A DNA stretch of 64,000 nt from Drosophila persimilis (Eukaryota; Arthropoda; Insecta; Diptera; Drosophilidae). The stretch lies in the NCBI RefSeq assembly GCF_003286085.1, contig NW_020825525.1, forward strand, positions 1 to 64,000, in the 5' to 3' direction. Numbering within the stretch: the stretch's first letter is position 1; the number at the start of each line of letters is the position of its first letter. This document shows, piece after piece, positions 51,525-62,575 of the stretch. The position numbers were made by a program, and so were the translations under genes. A model generated the notes under the pieces. It was not told the origin of the DNA, did not search any database, and worked only from the letters and a program-made list of their open reading frames with translations.

Positions 51525-52112
51525 TTACAAATTGCTTCGCCTATATGCTTCCAGAGGGCGTGTCTTTCGGTGTTCGCCTTTCCACCATTGGCGCACTGGA
51601 CGGCGGTGAAATTTCAGAAGGTGACCTGGGAGCGGTCGGAGTAAATGCCACGTGGCGTCATTAGGCTGCTGCAACTGCCATGGATCCAGCATTAGGCCAA
51701 TGAGAAGAAGATTCACCAGTGGCTGTTGTAACTGTTGGACAGGCCTTCGTTGGATGCTGGATTTACTGCGGTGCGGATTTGGCGAGCCAGTCAAAAGGCG
51801 ATTTCAGGGGCGGAAATGTGCATCGGCAATGGACGAGGCACCTTCTGGTGCAGAAGTGAGCATTGCAGCCGGCTCGCTGCGCCCAGCCAGAGGATTCGCA
51901 ACAGGATAGCTGGCCACCGGATGGACTACTCGCCTCCGCTTTCGCCGTTGATTCACCAGGAGGCCGTCAGTATCCGTGCTGTTTGCCTGTAGATAGAAGT
52001 AAGCAGAGTTATTGCCATCCAGATTGGCATTGATGATTTTTCGTCTTCTTTCAGGTTTTGGAGTAGAGATAGGCTGCTGCAGGCTGCGGAGTGGATTCGG
52101 AGAAGTTGCCAA
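51525..52112 (-). pseudogene. TRL copy 6 ORF2 extension, second repeat unit and C-terminus
   Basis: Two open pieces. 51804-52112 is repeat unit B (RRKIINANLDGNNSAYFYLQ; VVHPVASYPVANPLAG). 51525-51794 is the end (SSIQRRPVQQLQQPLVNLLL; WWKGEHRKTRPLEAYRRSNL), stopping at TAA. The same end occurs in copy 2, so the natural ORF2 stop is probably at this TAA. Confidence 0.68.
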
Positions 52113-52159
52113 AAAGTCATTCCGGATACGCAGGTCAATCCCGGCAGTAGGCGAGGCCC

Positions 52160-54278
52160 TTATAGAAGATGGCGTGGGAGGCGCGCGCTGCAGCCAGGCA
52201 TAGGAATTACAGCAGCATGGCAGGCCAACGGATGGACTGCTGGGCGCCAGATTTGCCTTGAATGCACCAAGAGGCCGTCAGTAGCTGTGATATTTGCCTG
52301 TAAATAAAGGTAAGCAGAATTATTGCCATCCAGATTGGCATTGATGATATTTTGTCTTCTTTTAGGTATTGGAGTGGCCATAGCTGTTGGTTGTGCAGCT
52401 TCTACACACACAGATGAGGCTTCCTGGTGCGGATTTGTGCGGGCTCGGCTTTCTTCGGCGGCAAATGCAGCGTCCATCTCTTCATCGAGCTCCTTCTCAA
52501 GTTGCTGCTGCAGGGACTTCATCTGCTCTTCGAGAAGCTGCTCTGGAGTAGGCGGCGCGAATTCGTGTGGTTCAAGCGGAGTCATTATGAGCCTTTGTAT
52601 GTATTCGGGCTCAAAACGAATCTTCTGCGCCATTTCTAATCGATTCATTTCTCCTCTCCTGAGACATTGCTCCATACGATTAACCCAGATTATTGAGGGT
52701 CTCTCCTGCGGGATACCAAGGGCTATGCGACGCTCTTGTTCAAGGCGTTTCCGTTCGACAAGTGCTTCCTTGACTTGGGACTCCCGGAGTTGGCGCTGTT
52801 GTTCAATTTCAAACTGCTCGTGTCTGATTAAAGTTGGCAGCAGTAGTTGTTGTGCTGCCTGCTGCAGGAGTTGTTGTTGGAGAGGCCGAAAGTGAGTTTC
52901 CAGCTGCTTTGTGTATCTTGGCCGGTCAAGCCTTTGAGGAATGAAGGGTTGCATGATGAGTCTTTTTGCTTCCAGATTTGGATGGCGAAATAGTGAAGCT
53001 GCTAGCCTGCCGCTGGCTTTATCAAAGGTTTCTTCTGCAGAGTCAATGTTGTGTGCATCTCGGATAACTTGATTTCTTGTGTACCTGCTAGCCTTCACGA
53101 TTTTTCGTAGGAGTTGGTTCTGTGCGCTTTCTACCCTGCAAAATTGTGATTCGCATACCAATGCTCCCCATACAGGTAAGGCATATTGCCATATCGGGGC
53201 GATTAATTGTTTATAAATAACCATTTTGCATCTTTTAGATAGCCGGCTCTGATGACCAATGATCCAGTTCAGTCTCATGGCTGCTGCTCTCACTCGAATT
53301 GCTAACTGGGTGGTATGGGCATGTAGCACAAGTTTCCTGTCCATTATCAAGCCTAGATAGCGATGCCTTGGCTTACTTTTGATTGCTTCGTTGTACATTT
53401 TTGGCGATACCTCACCTATGTCATTTGCAATCGATCGCCTTGTGTAGAGGACATGGGCCGTTTTGCTGGTATTAAGGCTGATGCACCATTTGGAAGCCCA
53501 GGCAGTGAAGTGTTCAAGATAACACTGATTTGTTCTAACCGCTGTACTGGCTTCTTTTTTAGCACATAGGATGATTGTGTCATCTGCGTAAGTAGAAAGC
53601 ATCATGTTGTTGTATATATTCGACTCAATTCTTTCATTTTGTTCTGACAGGTGCGGTAGCGGCATATCCGACGTGAAGACTGTGTAGAGTACAGGGCCGA
53701 GGACGCTACCCTGGGGCACTCCTACGCAAATCCTTCCAGGTCTCGAGCGTATTCCATTGTTTCCGTTTACAAAAAATGTTCTATCTGCTAAGTAACTTTT
53801 TAAAACGTTGTAATATGTAAACGGGAGTAGCTTCGCTAGCTTAAGTAGTAGACCATTATGCCAAACTCGGTCAAAGGCTTTGCTCACGTCAATAAATACG
53901 TCAGAACAAAATATGAACAATATGAAGAACAATGGCTGCCTCTTTAAAGTGTTTGTTAAGCGCCATAGTTTTTGCATTCTGTAACGATCTTGAGCGTCTA
54001 CTTTTTTAAAAAGGTTATTTATCTGGTTATTTTTAGCCTTACGAAGGGCCGTTTTTAGCCGATGATTTGCTGCGTTGTATAACCTTCGCGTCTCCAAGGT
54101 GGGTCTGCGCATATGCTCCCTTTTATGCTGCCATTTCAGCCTTAATAGTTTCTGTGTTTTCCTATCTAGTGGCAGTTGCCCTGTGCGTGGGTGAGAACGC
54201 AGATTTATTAGCGAAGTTGCAGCCGCCGCTGCATTGTAGATGTTTTGATTTAGAATGTCGATCGCATCCTCAATGTCT
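52160..54278 (-). pseudogene. TRL copy 6 ORF2 with internal deletion and fused repeat unit A
   Basis: Long open frame (to 54319; the first residues come from the gypsy-B LTR). It reads the linker (DIEDAIDILNQNIYNAA), then a deletion with filler (LFFILFIFCSD), then DVSKAFDRVWH, GVPQGSVLGPVLY and STYADDTIILC. The Gln-rich, charged helical region follows and passes without a break into EEAAQP-type sequence (SSVCVEAAQPTAMATPIP) and repeat unit A. This is the clearest proof that the repeated extension is the C-terminus of ORF2. The fingers subdomain is missing, so the enzyme is dead. Confidence 0.85.
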
Positions 54279-55037
54279 TGTAACGAACACCCACTCCACA
54301 CATAGTCACCGACTGACACGCGCCGTCTTCATAACGCTAACCAAACACACCAGGTCACGTGGACTTCCCCCACTCCAGACCAAGCAACCGGCCAGGCGCA
54401 GTCTTCCGGGTTCATCGACTACAAAAAGATGACACCGCGGAAGCCTACGACAAGCACCCAACGGCAAACCCGCCAGCTCGCCAAAAACGCGAAGAGACAG
54501 AACCAGGTCAACCCACGATCGCCAAAACGGCGAAGTGCACCCCGACGCGGAAGTGCACTTTTGAACCCGCTGATACAGCAGCATTGGCGTATAAATAGAC
54601 GCCAACCGAAACCAAAAAGGGAGCTTACGCAGAAATCCAGCTCACAGTACGGTCGTTGTACCAAAACTTACGCAGAGACCCAGTCCGGAGTACAGACGCG
54701 GTACCCGGAACTCACGAGAAGACATCGGCGACGAAGTAAAAATAAGTGCATTTAAACTACTAATACGTACAATAAAGAGTCAAATTATCGAAGTAAAAAC
54801 ACCCGATTGCGTAAGTTCACTCCAATTAGCCGAGGCACCGACTCCACCCCACTCCACGTCCACATACACCATTCGATACACAACGCTAGCAACGCCCACC
54901 CAAGCCCCGATCCATCTACTCTACGATAGGCCACCCCCGACGTCTCCCTTGAAGTTCCATCCATTTCTACAAATTTCTTGTGGATTGACCCCTGGACGGG
55001 ACTGAGCTTACCTCAGCCTGAAATAGGTCCATCACAA
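54279..55037 (+). repeat. 5' LTR of gypsy-B with promoter and poly(A) signals
   Basis: 759 bp, TGTAACGAACACCC to CCATCACA. TATAAATA at 54590-54597 is a good TATA box, and AATAAA at 54771-54776 a good polyadenylation signal, placing the transcribed repeat between them. It shares the TGTAA start with the gypsy-A LTR, but the rest looks different. Confidence 0.82.
54590..54597 (+). promoter_or_regulatory. TATA box in the gypsy-B LTR
   Basis: TATAAATA, about 180 bp before the AATAAA of the same LTR, in the expected U3/R arrangement. Confidence 0.6.
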
Positions 55038-55039
55038 GT

Positions 55040-55057
55040 GGCGCCCGAGCAGGGACC
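55040..55057 (+). other. primer-binding site of gypsy-B, Lys-tRNA type
   Basis: TGGCGCCCGAGCAGGGAC, two bases after the LTR, identical to gypsy-A. Confidence 0.78.
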
Positions 55058-55335
55058 CAAGGGAACTTCAGCGAGGGTTTGTGGAATAAAACCCCACGGC
55101 CGCTAGAGCAAGAACACAAGAGAACACCCCAAAGAAAACCCCGACCTCGCGCAATATCAACGGCAAGAGTTGCGCAACGAGCAGACGAAAGCGCGACACA
55201 GCGACAGAGAAACGCGAACAGTGCCGTCACCCCGAGAAGAAATTCGAAGCGTCAGCCGCGAAGCTCGACACAGTGCCCTAGTGAAGGAAAAGCGCAAGCC
55301 CAGCGAAACAGCCAACTCAAGTAACGATCGGAGCG

Positions 55336-56606
55336 ATGGAATCCCACACAGAGGAACAGGCCAGCGGGTATTACCCTGGAGAATTCGTCGCCAACCCAGG
55401 GGTGAGTGCCGGCTGGATACACAAACGTCGCCGAGAGGAGCTGGAGTCCTTCGTGGACGAATTCGGATTCAGACGCGAGGGGAACGTGGAAGATTTGCGG
55501 AGGAGTTTCGCCGAACTAGTCGCCGGGCCCCTCGAACACGATGCCTGGGTCAGGTTGGCGGAGCTCGAGCGGCAGTACGCCAGATCGCCCCAGCCCGACA
55601 CCTCAGCACCAACAGAGAAGCGGAAGACGGACTCCCAAACTCAGCCTACAAGTTCCAGGCATCATGGAAGGCAAAGCCAGCACCTCACCGACATCGATAA
55701 CCGCCGAAGATCTACCGAATGGCGGAACGGATCGGAAAGTGGGGAATCCAGTTCGACAGGCAGGATGACCCACTGTCGTTCGTCGAACTACTGGAATAGC
55801 GTGCCCTCTCGTACGGGGTAGACATGAACTACCTGCCGCGAGCCATGGCAGAGCTCCTCACCGACCGAGCCAACCGTTGGTTCCGCACCAGCCGACTCCA
55901 GAGCGCCTCATGGGCCGATTTCCGCCAGGAATTCCTAGCCTTTTTCCTGCCTCCCCGGTACTTCGAGCAATTGGAAGACCAAATCAGGGACCGCAAACAA
56001 GCGGTGGGCGAACCGTTCAAGGACTTCGTCATCGAGCTCCGGTTGCTCATGCACCACGCCGGGTACGACGAAGCCAAAGAACTTAGCCGGATCTATGACA
56101 ACACCCTCCCGGCGTACCAGCTGTACGTGCGAAGACACGAACTGAGAAGTCTGACGCAATTAACGATGTTGGCCACAGAGTTCGAGAGCATCCAGGAACG
56201 AAACGTACCAGCGATCCTCATCCCCCCTCGACAACCACCCAGGTACACGCGGCCAACGGCACAACAAAACGAAAGCGGGACGAATCGGGCCCAATTCCGA
56301 AAGCCCCACTGGAACACCTCGGAACCCGCAAGGAAGCCGCACCAAGCTGGCGCTTCAGCACAGGAAGCGACACATCGAATGATCACCACCCCCATCGCCA
56401 ACCCGCTCGCAGCCTGTCGACGCTGCGGAGAAGCGGGACATGTATCTCGCGACTGCACCGACCCATCGATCCTCTTCTGTTGGGAATGCGGCAAGCGCGG
56501 AACACGCACCGTGGGCTGTTGCCGCCAGGACCCGTCGGGAAACGACTCGCGTCCCCAGCTGACACGGGAACAGCCGGGCACGACACTTCCTCAGACAACC
56601 AACTAA
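55336..56606 (+). pseudogene. gypsy-B Gag
   Basis: Starts MESHTEEQASGYYPGEFVAN. A frameshift occurs near 55640-55700, then the frame of 55824-56606 takes over; that frame is broken once by TAG at 55797-55799 (after FVELLE). Core residues match gypsy-A: IGKWGIQFD, NYLPRAMAELLTDRANRWFR, QEFLAFFLPPRYFEQLEDQI. Two knuckles end it: CRRCGEAGHVSRDC and CWECGKRGTRTVGCC, the second lacking a normal His. It would form the particle shell. Confidence 0.83.
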
Positions 56607-56881
56607 GAAACCCGCTACAAGTACACGACGGCCGGATAGTGGCGAGAGTGACCATCGGAGGACGGCGCACGGAAGCCACGGTCGACACCGGGGCGTCCCG
56701 AAGTTTCATCAACGCCGACCTCGCCCGCCAACTCGGCCATGACAACGACCTGCGCGACGCTCGAATACCGATACGCCTAGCCGACGGCTCAGCACGCGAG
56801 ATAACTCAGATCTTGCTAGCGCGCGTCAAACAGACGAGCAAGAGGTACAGGTGCCGCTCTTGGTACTGCCCAACATGCTAG
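56480..56881 (+). pseudogene. gypsy-B protease
   Basis: Overlaps the end of Gag in another frame, as in many gypsy elements. RIVARVTIGGRRTEATVDTG leads to the active site VDTGASRSFIN, then IRLADGSAREITQ. It ends early at YCPTC, while the other frame continues with the typical MPLLVLPNMLEQAIIGMDFL, so an indel lies near 56840-56850. Confidence 0.82.
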
Positions 56882-56909
56882 AGCAAGCCATCATAGGGAT
56901 GGACTTCCT

Positions 56910-58262
56910 GTGCGCCATCGAAACCACAATACAATGGTGCACCACACGCCTCCATCTCCAAGGCTCCCAACGCCCCCTCCCAAACCCGCCGACGATCACC
57001 GCCAGCCAAGTACACGCCCACGGACCCAAGAAACGAGGAACACAGAACCCAGGCCCACTCCGAGAAACCCAAAACCAAGCAAAGCAACGAAGAAAGCGAG
57101 CCGGTCTCCCGAGGGCACCGACACCGTTCCACCAACGAAAGGAAAGGAACCAAGGACGCCCCTCCAGAAGACAACCCGGCCCCAGCAACGACAGCCGCCA
57201 CGCAGCAGCCAGGCGCTCGAGGTACCACCTCCGACCGCCACCCTGGTCCACGAACGCGTCGACACCGCCCTCGACGCGAAAACTACCCCCACGACACCGA
57301 CCGACCCGCTACTCCCGCGTCCTCTCAGGCAAGAACCGGGAGGGGCGATCACCGCCGCACGAGGCATCAATCGGAACCCCGCCGCACCTGGAGCCGACAC
57401 ACCATCGATCGTCACCGACATCATGGAACGCCGCCCGGGCAACACCTCGTACGGCGCCGGCATGCGGCCCAGCACCACGCCTGGAGCCATGTCGGTAACC
57501 TTCATCGCCCAAACTAGCCGTTGGTCAAACGCTAGCATCGAGACCCGCACGTTCGTACATCACGCTGAGTACAACGTCGCGCAAGCACCCCCCAGGACAC
57601 ACACGAGCACCCCACCCCTGAGCGACGCACCCGCCGTCGTCGCCGGCATAAGCGAATACACTCGCGAAGTCGAACCACCAAGCGCATTCGACACAACGAT
57701 CCTCCCCGAGAACCCCGACTACACTTGCGACCCTGGAATCGACGAACCACCGGAGGATGATTCGGAACGAATCTCCGACCCATGGCCTCCCGACATCGCG
57801 CCGAGAATACAGGAATTTCTAGACGAAGAACTGTCGACACTCGCAGGCCTCCGAGGGACGACGGATCTAACAGAACACACCATTGTCATGAGAGACAACC
57901 GACTCATAAAACAGCGGTACTACCCGAAAAATCCAGTCATGCGGCGGATCATCGATGAACAGGTCGACCAACTGATAGCTGAGGACCTAATCGAACCGTC
58001 CCGGAGCCCCCACAGCGCGCCAATCGTCCTGGTCCGCAAAAAGGACGGGATATGGCGCATGTGTGTAGATTATCGGCAGCTAAAGGAGCGTTCTATCCCG
58101 GACGCGTACCCGCTACCCAGGATCAACTACATACTAGATCGACTCCGAAATGCCCACTTCATCACGACCCTAGACCTGAAAAACGGGTATTGGCAGATAC
58201 CAATGGCCCGCGACAGCCGGGAAGCCACAGCATTCATGATACCCGGCCGAGGATTATACTAA
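56910..58262 (+). pseudogene. gypsy-B linker and RT fingers
   Basis: A Pro/Thr-rich linker of about 300 residues (no tandem repeat here, unlike gypsy-A), then RT: NRLIKQRYYPKNPVMRRIID, SRSPHSAPIVLVRKKDGIWR, MCVDYRQLKERSIPDAYPLP, TTLDLKNGYWQIPMARDSRE, ending GRGLY and TAA (58260-58262). The next RT piece follows in the same frame, so this is one nonsense codon. Confidence 0.85.
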
Positions 58263-58271
58263 TGGAAAGTA

Positions 58272-59082
58272 ATGCCTTTCGGTTTACACTCCGCGGGAGC
58301 CACGTTTCAACGGACCCTCGACGCCGTTATCGGCGCAGACATGGAACCATTCGCGTTCGCATATCTCGACGACATCGTCATCATCGGGAAAAGCTTCCAG
58401 GAACACCTGAACAACGTGAAAGAAGTTTTCGCACGACTGCGGAAGGCAAACCTACGGGTCAACACGGACAAGTGTGCCTTCTTCCAACGCCGGATAAAAT
58501 ACCTGGGCCACATGATCAGCGAAGAAGGTATCCACACGGACCCCGACAAAATCGCAGCCGTAAAGGACCTGAAGGAGCTACGACAATACGTAGGCATGGC
58601 CGGGTGGTACCGCAGATTCGTCCCAAACTTTGCCACCAAACTAGTCCAACCAATGTCACTGTTGCTGAAGAAAGGGAAAGCATGGACATGGGGCCAAGAA
58701 CAACAAGACGCCTTTTACGAGCTGAAAACACTGCTCACCACCGCACCGGTACTCGCCTGCCCATACTTTAACGTCAAATTTTCCCTGCAGACGGACGCAA
58801 GCAACCTTGGAGTAGGCGCGGTCCTCACCCGAGAGATCGAAGGGAAAGAGCGGGTCATCGCATACGTCAGTCGACGCCTCAACAAGGCAGAAGAAAACTA
58901 CTCGGCCACCGACAAGGAATGCCTCGCCGTCATCTGGGCGATTCGAAAACTACGATGCTATCTCGAAGGCTACCGATTCGACGTCATAACCGATCATCTC
59001 GCACTAAAGCGGCTGAATACCCTCGAGAGCCCTTACGGTAGAGTAGCAAGATGGGCGCTCGAACTACAGCATTGGTATTGCT
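58272..59082 (+). pseudogene. gypsy-B RT palm/thumb and RNase H
   Basis: MPFGLHSAGATFQRTLDAVI, the catalytic FAYLDDIVII (near residue 31), CAFFQRRIKYLGHMISEEGI, then RNase H (FSLQTDASNLGVGAVLTREI; YSATDKECLAVIWAIRKLRC; DVITDHLALKRL). The frame slips near 59075 just before the tether HYRAGNQNVVADALSRQ, which is read in the next frame. The open frame to 59327 beyond the slip is not genuine. Confidence 0.86.
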
Positions 59083-60326
59083 GTGCATTATCGGGCCGGC
59101 AACCAGAACGTAGTCGCGGACGCACTGTCAAGACAACTATTGGAGACCCTCTCCCGCATCGAGGAAGACGACACAGCATGCACCTGGCTGAAGCAAAGGA
59201 TCCAACAAGTCCAAGACGAACCCCAGAAGTACCCGGACTACACGCACGAAAACGGGCAGCTATACCGCTATTTAGGACACGGAGCCGACGACGACGACCA
59301 CATACCGTGGAAACTATGCGTGCCTAAAAACGGCCGGACGAGAGTACTCCGCGAACGCTATGACGAACCAACGGTCCTGCCGTTGGCCGTTGGCGTCCGG
59401 AAAACCGTCCGGAGGACAACACAACGATACTACTGGCCAGGACTACACAGAGACGTGCGACGGTACGTGCGTAAGCTGTCAGAAGTTCAAAGCTGCGCAA
59501 CGCAAGGCCGTGGGCAGGATGCTCACACGTAAAGCCGAAGAACCCTTCGCCACCCTGTGTGCCGACTTCGTCGGACTATTACCACGGTCCAAGCACGGGA
59601 ACACCATCTTACTGGTATTCTTCGACACTTTCTCCAAGCAAGCACAACAGCAAACCTCGAACGAGCCTTCAGAGAACGAATACTGTGTAGCTTCGGCGTG
59701 CCAAAACTATTCGTCTGCGACAACGGAACCCAGTTCACCAGCCGATCGTTTGGAAAATTCATGCGAAGCGCAGGCGTGGAGCTGCAACACACAGCCCCGT
59801 ATTGCCCCCAAGAAAACCCGACGGAGAGAGCCAACCGGACTGTGAAATCGATGATCGCCCAGTTCGTCCACGACCACCAGAATACATGGGACCAGCTCCT
59901 ACCCGAGATGACATTGGCGTCTCCGAGACGACCGGATTCAGCCCCGCCTTCCTCCTGCACGGAAGAGAGCCCCGACTCCCCGGCGCCCTCGAAGTCACGC
60001 CCGGGACAGGGAGTACGCCAGAGGCGGCCACCAGCAAAGCGACGAGGCTGAAAGGAGTATTCGCCATCGTCCGGAATAACATCCAGAGAGCCAGTCAAGA
60101 GCAAGGGGGACATTACAACCTCCGCCGGCGACTATGGCGCCCCGCCGTCGGATCGTTGGTACTACTACGTCAACACCACCTCTCAAACGGCGCCGAAGGC
60201 TTTGCGGCAAAGCTAGCCCCTAAGTTCGACGGCCCCTACCGGGTCAAGAGTTTTCATCGCCAAAGATCGCCAAATTACAACATTGCGAAAGCGGGAAGCA
60301 CAAAACCGCAAATATCAACGACCTGA
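59083..60326 (+). pseudogene. gypsy-B integrase
   Basis: Spread over four frames. 59083-59532: VVADALSRQLLETLSRIEED, RVLRERYDEP (the family's zinc His is damaged here) and RRTTQRYYWPGLHRDVRRYV. 59360-59845: SCQKFKAAQRKAV and the first catalytic Asp in LCADFVGLLPRSKHG. 59557-60051: second Asp in VCDNGTQFTSRSF and Glu in PQENPTERANRTVK. 59802-60326: GFSPAFLLHGREPRLPGALE, then AAKLAPKFDGPYRVKSF. At least three indels. Confidence 0.83.
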
Positions 60327-60668
60327 GAGAGTTCCACGATCACGAGGCCGAAGAACCCACTGACCTAGTCGAGAATGCTGACATCGATGAAGAAAGAAAA
60401 CGAGACATCAACACGACCCCCCAACCACGGCACCGCTGAGTCAGCAAAACCCGGGACAGCCAGCCAAAAGACAGCACCGGCAAAAAAAACGAGCCCGATG
60501 GCATAATACCGCCGAGAATGCAAGCGCAGCGAACCGCGCGACCACCAATTAATCGAACAGCGCTGACGCCAGCGAGAGAAGTAACGTAACGTAACGAAGA
60601 TAACGCGGAAACCCCAACGCAGACCACAGAAGAAACCACAAGAGCCCGACCCACGAGTCCTCGTAACC
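60327..60668 (+). other. gypsy-B 3' tail
   Basis: GC-rich sequence after integrase. Short frame EFHDHEAEEPTDLVENADID is probably the acidic end of Pol. A run of ACGTAACGTAACG lies near 60586. No envelope-like frame and no LTR start were found before the Helitron fragment. Confidence 0.55.
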
Positions 60669-60836
60669 GCGCTGAAGGGACAGACGGACAGACGGACAGA
60701 CGGACGGACGGACAGACAGACAGGGCTCAATCGACTCGGCTATTGATGCTGATCAAGAATATATATACTTTATAGGGTCGGAAACGATTCCTTCTGGACG
60801 TTACACACATCCACTTTTACCACAAATCTAATATAC
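60669..60836 (-). mobile_element. Helitron-like DINE-1/mini-me fragment F
   Basis: 168 bp holding the (GTCY)n tract, the core (CTATTGATGCTGATCAAGAA) and the (TA)n tract. It stops at AATATAC, where the 412-like LTR begins, so its terminal subterminal repeat is separated or lost. Confidence 0.85.
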
Positions 60837-61315
60837 TGTAGTATGCTCATATTAAAGTAAAGTAAAGTATTCATTATTTCGAATACCCACTGTACCGACG
60901 GTACTTAAAGAATACACACTGTAACACTTTGTTTCAGTGTTTACGTAACAATAAAGTCCCAGACATTCTGGGTGATCGTATTACGATTCACTCAAGAATG
61001 CCTCGAGCGACCCAAGTGCAGCGTCAGCATGTTCCCATGACTTGACGGCACTAATATACATGCATACACACATATATCTTCCCTCGCGCTCTCGCTGCCA
61101 ACAGCGCTGAGCATATACATATTAACATATAAGAGATAAGAACACATAGTTCTGCCGCTCCGCTGCCGGCGTCACTGGCAGCGCAGCTCCGCGGCTTTTG
61201 GCTTACAAAAGCCCAAACCACAATTGTAAAATACAGAAGAGAAATCACAATAAAACAGATCGGAGGGTTGAGCCCCAACGATCCAACAAAAAGGATTTGA
61301 ACATTTCATTTTACA
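60837..61315 (+). repeat. 5' LTR of the 412-like element
   Basis: 479 bp, TGTAGTATGCTC to CATTTTACA. It contains AATAAAG near 60950 and AATAAA at 61249-61254, and a GC-rich palindromic part near 61144-61200 (CCGCTGCCGG and CTGGCAGCGCAG). Confidence 0.8.
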
Positions 61316-61335
61316 TGGCGACCGTGACAGGACTC
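61316..61335 (+). other. primer-binding site, Arg tRNA
   Basis: TGGCGACCGTGACAGGACTC directly after the LTR, complementary to the 3' end of fly Arg tRNA (GAGTCCTGTCACGGTCGCCA). Confidence 0.85.
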
Positions 61336-61659
61336 GATATGTCCTACGCGATGGATCAATCTAAGGATTGAGAAAAAAAAAGAGAGAAATTTTTTCAAAA
61401 AAAAAAAGTGTTAAAATTTTGAAAGACAAAGAATGGCCGAAAAAAAAAAAATATAATACTATGTGATTTTGTTTTAAAAAATCGGACCAAGTCAAAAGAA
61501 AATTGGAAAAACTATTGAAACAGTGTTGTCCCCAGTGCCAGTGCCAAGAAAAAAAAAAACCCAGCAGAAAGCCAAACCAGCCGTTTCGCCAGACCCATGC
61601 ACGACTGCCGACGATATTACGCACAAACCCATGTTGCATTATAATTTATACCCTTAAAT

Positions 61660-62073
61660 TTGGCTGCTACAATGCCACTAGACCCAGCAAGGACCAATAA
61701 TATAAGTGCGAGTGGCATAGGACAGCCCCTTGCACCGTCGATGGACAGTAACACAACCACTCCAGCAGCAGAAAATGCACCAGACTTCGCCGACGCTGCT
61801 CCTACCGAGCAAAGGGACGCACTCAGCCTACAAGAGGCATTAGAAGTGTATCCAAACGATGGACCACGCCCACTCACAATAGCTGAGTACAGGGCACGAC
61901 AAGAAAAACGCCCAAGGAAGAAAACAAAGAGGGGCGGCCGGATCAAACGGCTGCTTCAACAACGACGTCTGGAGCGGGACCTGGAAAAAACATATACAAA
62001 TGAAGAGGACCGACAACGCTGCCAAGAGCGCATCAAGGAAATCAATAAACAACTTCGCACTGGTGCGAAGTAA
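61660..62073 (+). CDS. small 5' ORF of the 412-like element (137 aa)
   Basis: Starts MAATMPLDPARTNNISASG; the internal ATG MPLDPARTNN is a likely alternative. The N-terminal half is Ser/Thr/Pro-rich. The C-terminal half is strongly basic and helical (RARQEKRPRKKTKRGGRIKR; LLQQRRLERDLEKTYTNEED), like a nucleic-acid-binding or coiled-coil segment. Elements of the 412/blood group carry small ORFs before gag; I assign it on that basis. Its function in the family is not established. The frame is intact. Confidence 0.6.
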   Translation: MAATMPLDPARTNNISASGIGQPLAPSMDSNTTTPAAENAPDFADAAPTEQRDALSLQEALEVYPNDGPRPLTIAEYRARQEKRPRKKTKRGGRIKRLLQQRRLERDLEKTYTNEEDRQRCQERIKEINKQLRTGAK

Positions 62074-62575
62074 CGCAATTGAGCTGCAGAAATGCCATGC
62101 CTCATATTGCCAATAATTATAATATTCTATCTCGAGTTGAAGCACCCTTAAAGTGCAACTTGAAAATACTAACCTCTGTTAGGCTATTACTAAAACCATG
62201 TGATCGATGTTGAATTATATAATGAAAAACCTGTAAATCGATCACATGTCCCTTAACATTTTTTTTTTCTTCCTTCATTTTGATCAAATATAAATAAAAA
62301 AAAAAAAATTTATATTGATGAAATTTTAAAGAGTAAAAAAAAAAAAAAGGAGGGGGTATATAGATATGTGTGTCCATGAGAAAAAAAAAGATGTTTGGTA
62401 ATTTTTTTTTTATTATTGAAAAGAAAAAATGAATAGCAAATTATAAAAAAAAATTTAGATAGAGTTTAAAAACGAACATAGAGGACTTGGCAATGACAAA
62501 GGAGGAATATCAGACCAAAGTAAATCAATGAAAACAAAAACAAAAAAAAAAGAATACATAAAAAACGAGGGGGAA
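62074..62575 (+). other. A/T-rich leader of the 412-like element
   Basis: Many runs of eight or more A or T and no open frame. An inverted pair, ATGTGATCGAT (about 62199) and ATCGATCACAT (about 62237), can fold. The Helitron insertion follows directly. Confidence 0.55.

Larger units (their letters stand above)
51036..54278 (-). mobile_element. TRL non-LTR retrotransposon, copy 6
   Basis: From the 3' end (TTTTCGGGTTGTGTGTCGAC, 51036) through the 3' untranslated region, ORF2 extension and RT to the linker, where gypsy-B inserted at CAATGTCT (54278). An internal deletion at about 53910-53935 removes the RT fingers and is bridged by short unrelated bases. The 3' end is fused to the truncated copy 5. 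Confidence 0.88.
54279..60668 (+). mobile_element. gypsy-type LTR retrotransposon gypsy-B (3' LTR missing)
   Basis: GC-rich Ty3/gypsy element with complete 5' LTR, Lys-type primer site, Gag, protease, RT, RNase H and integrase in that order. Related to gypsy-A by shared motifs. The coding region carries several stops and frameshifts. It ends at about 60668 where Helitron fragment F begins. Inserted into TRL copy 6. Confidence 0.88.

Noticed and set aside
60327-60668. envelope gene in gypsy-B
   Set aside because: No signal peptide, membrane segment or long frame follows integrase before the element is cut.
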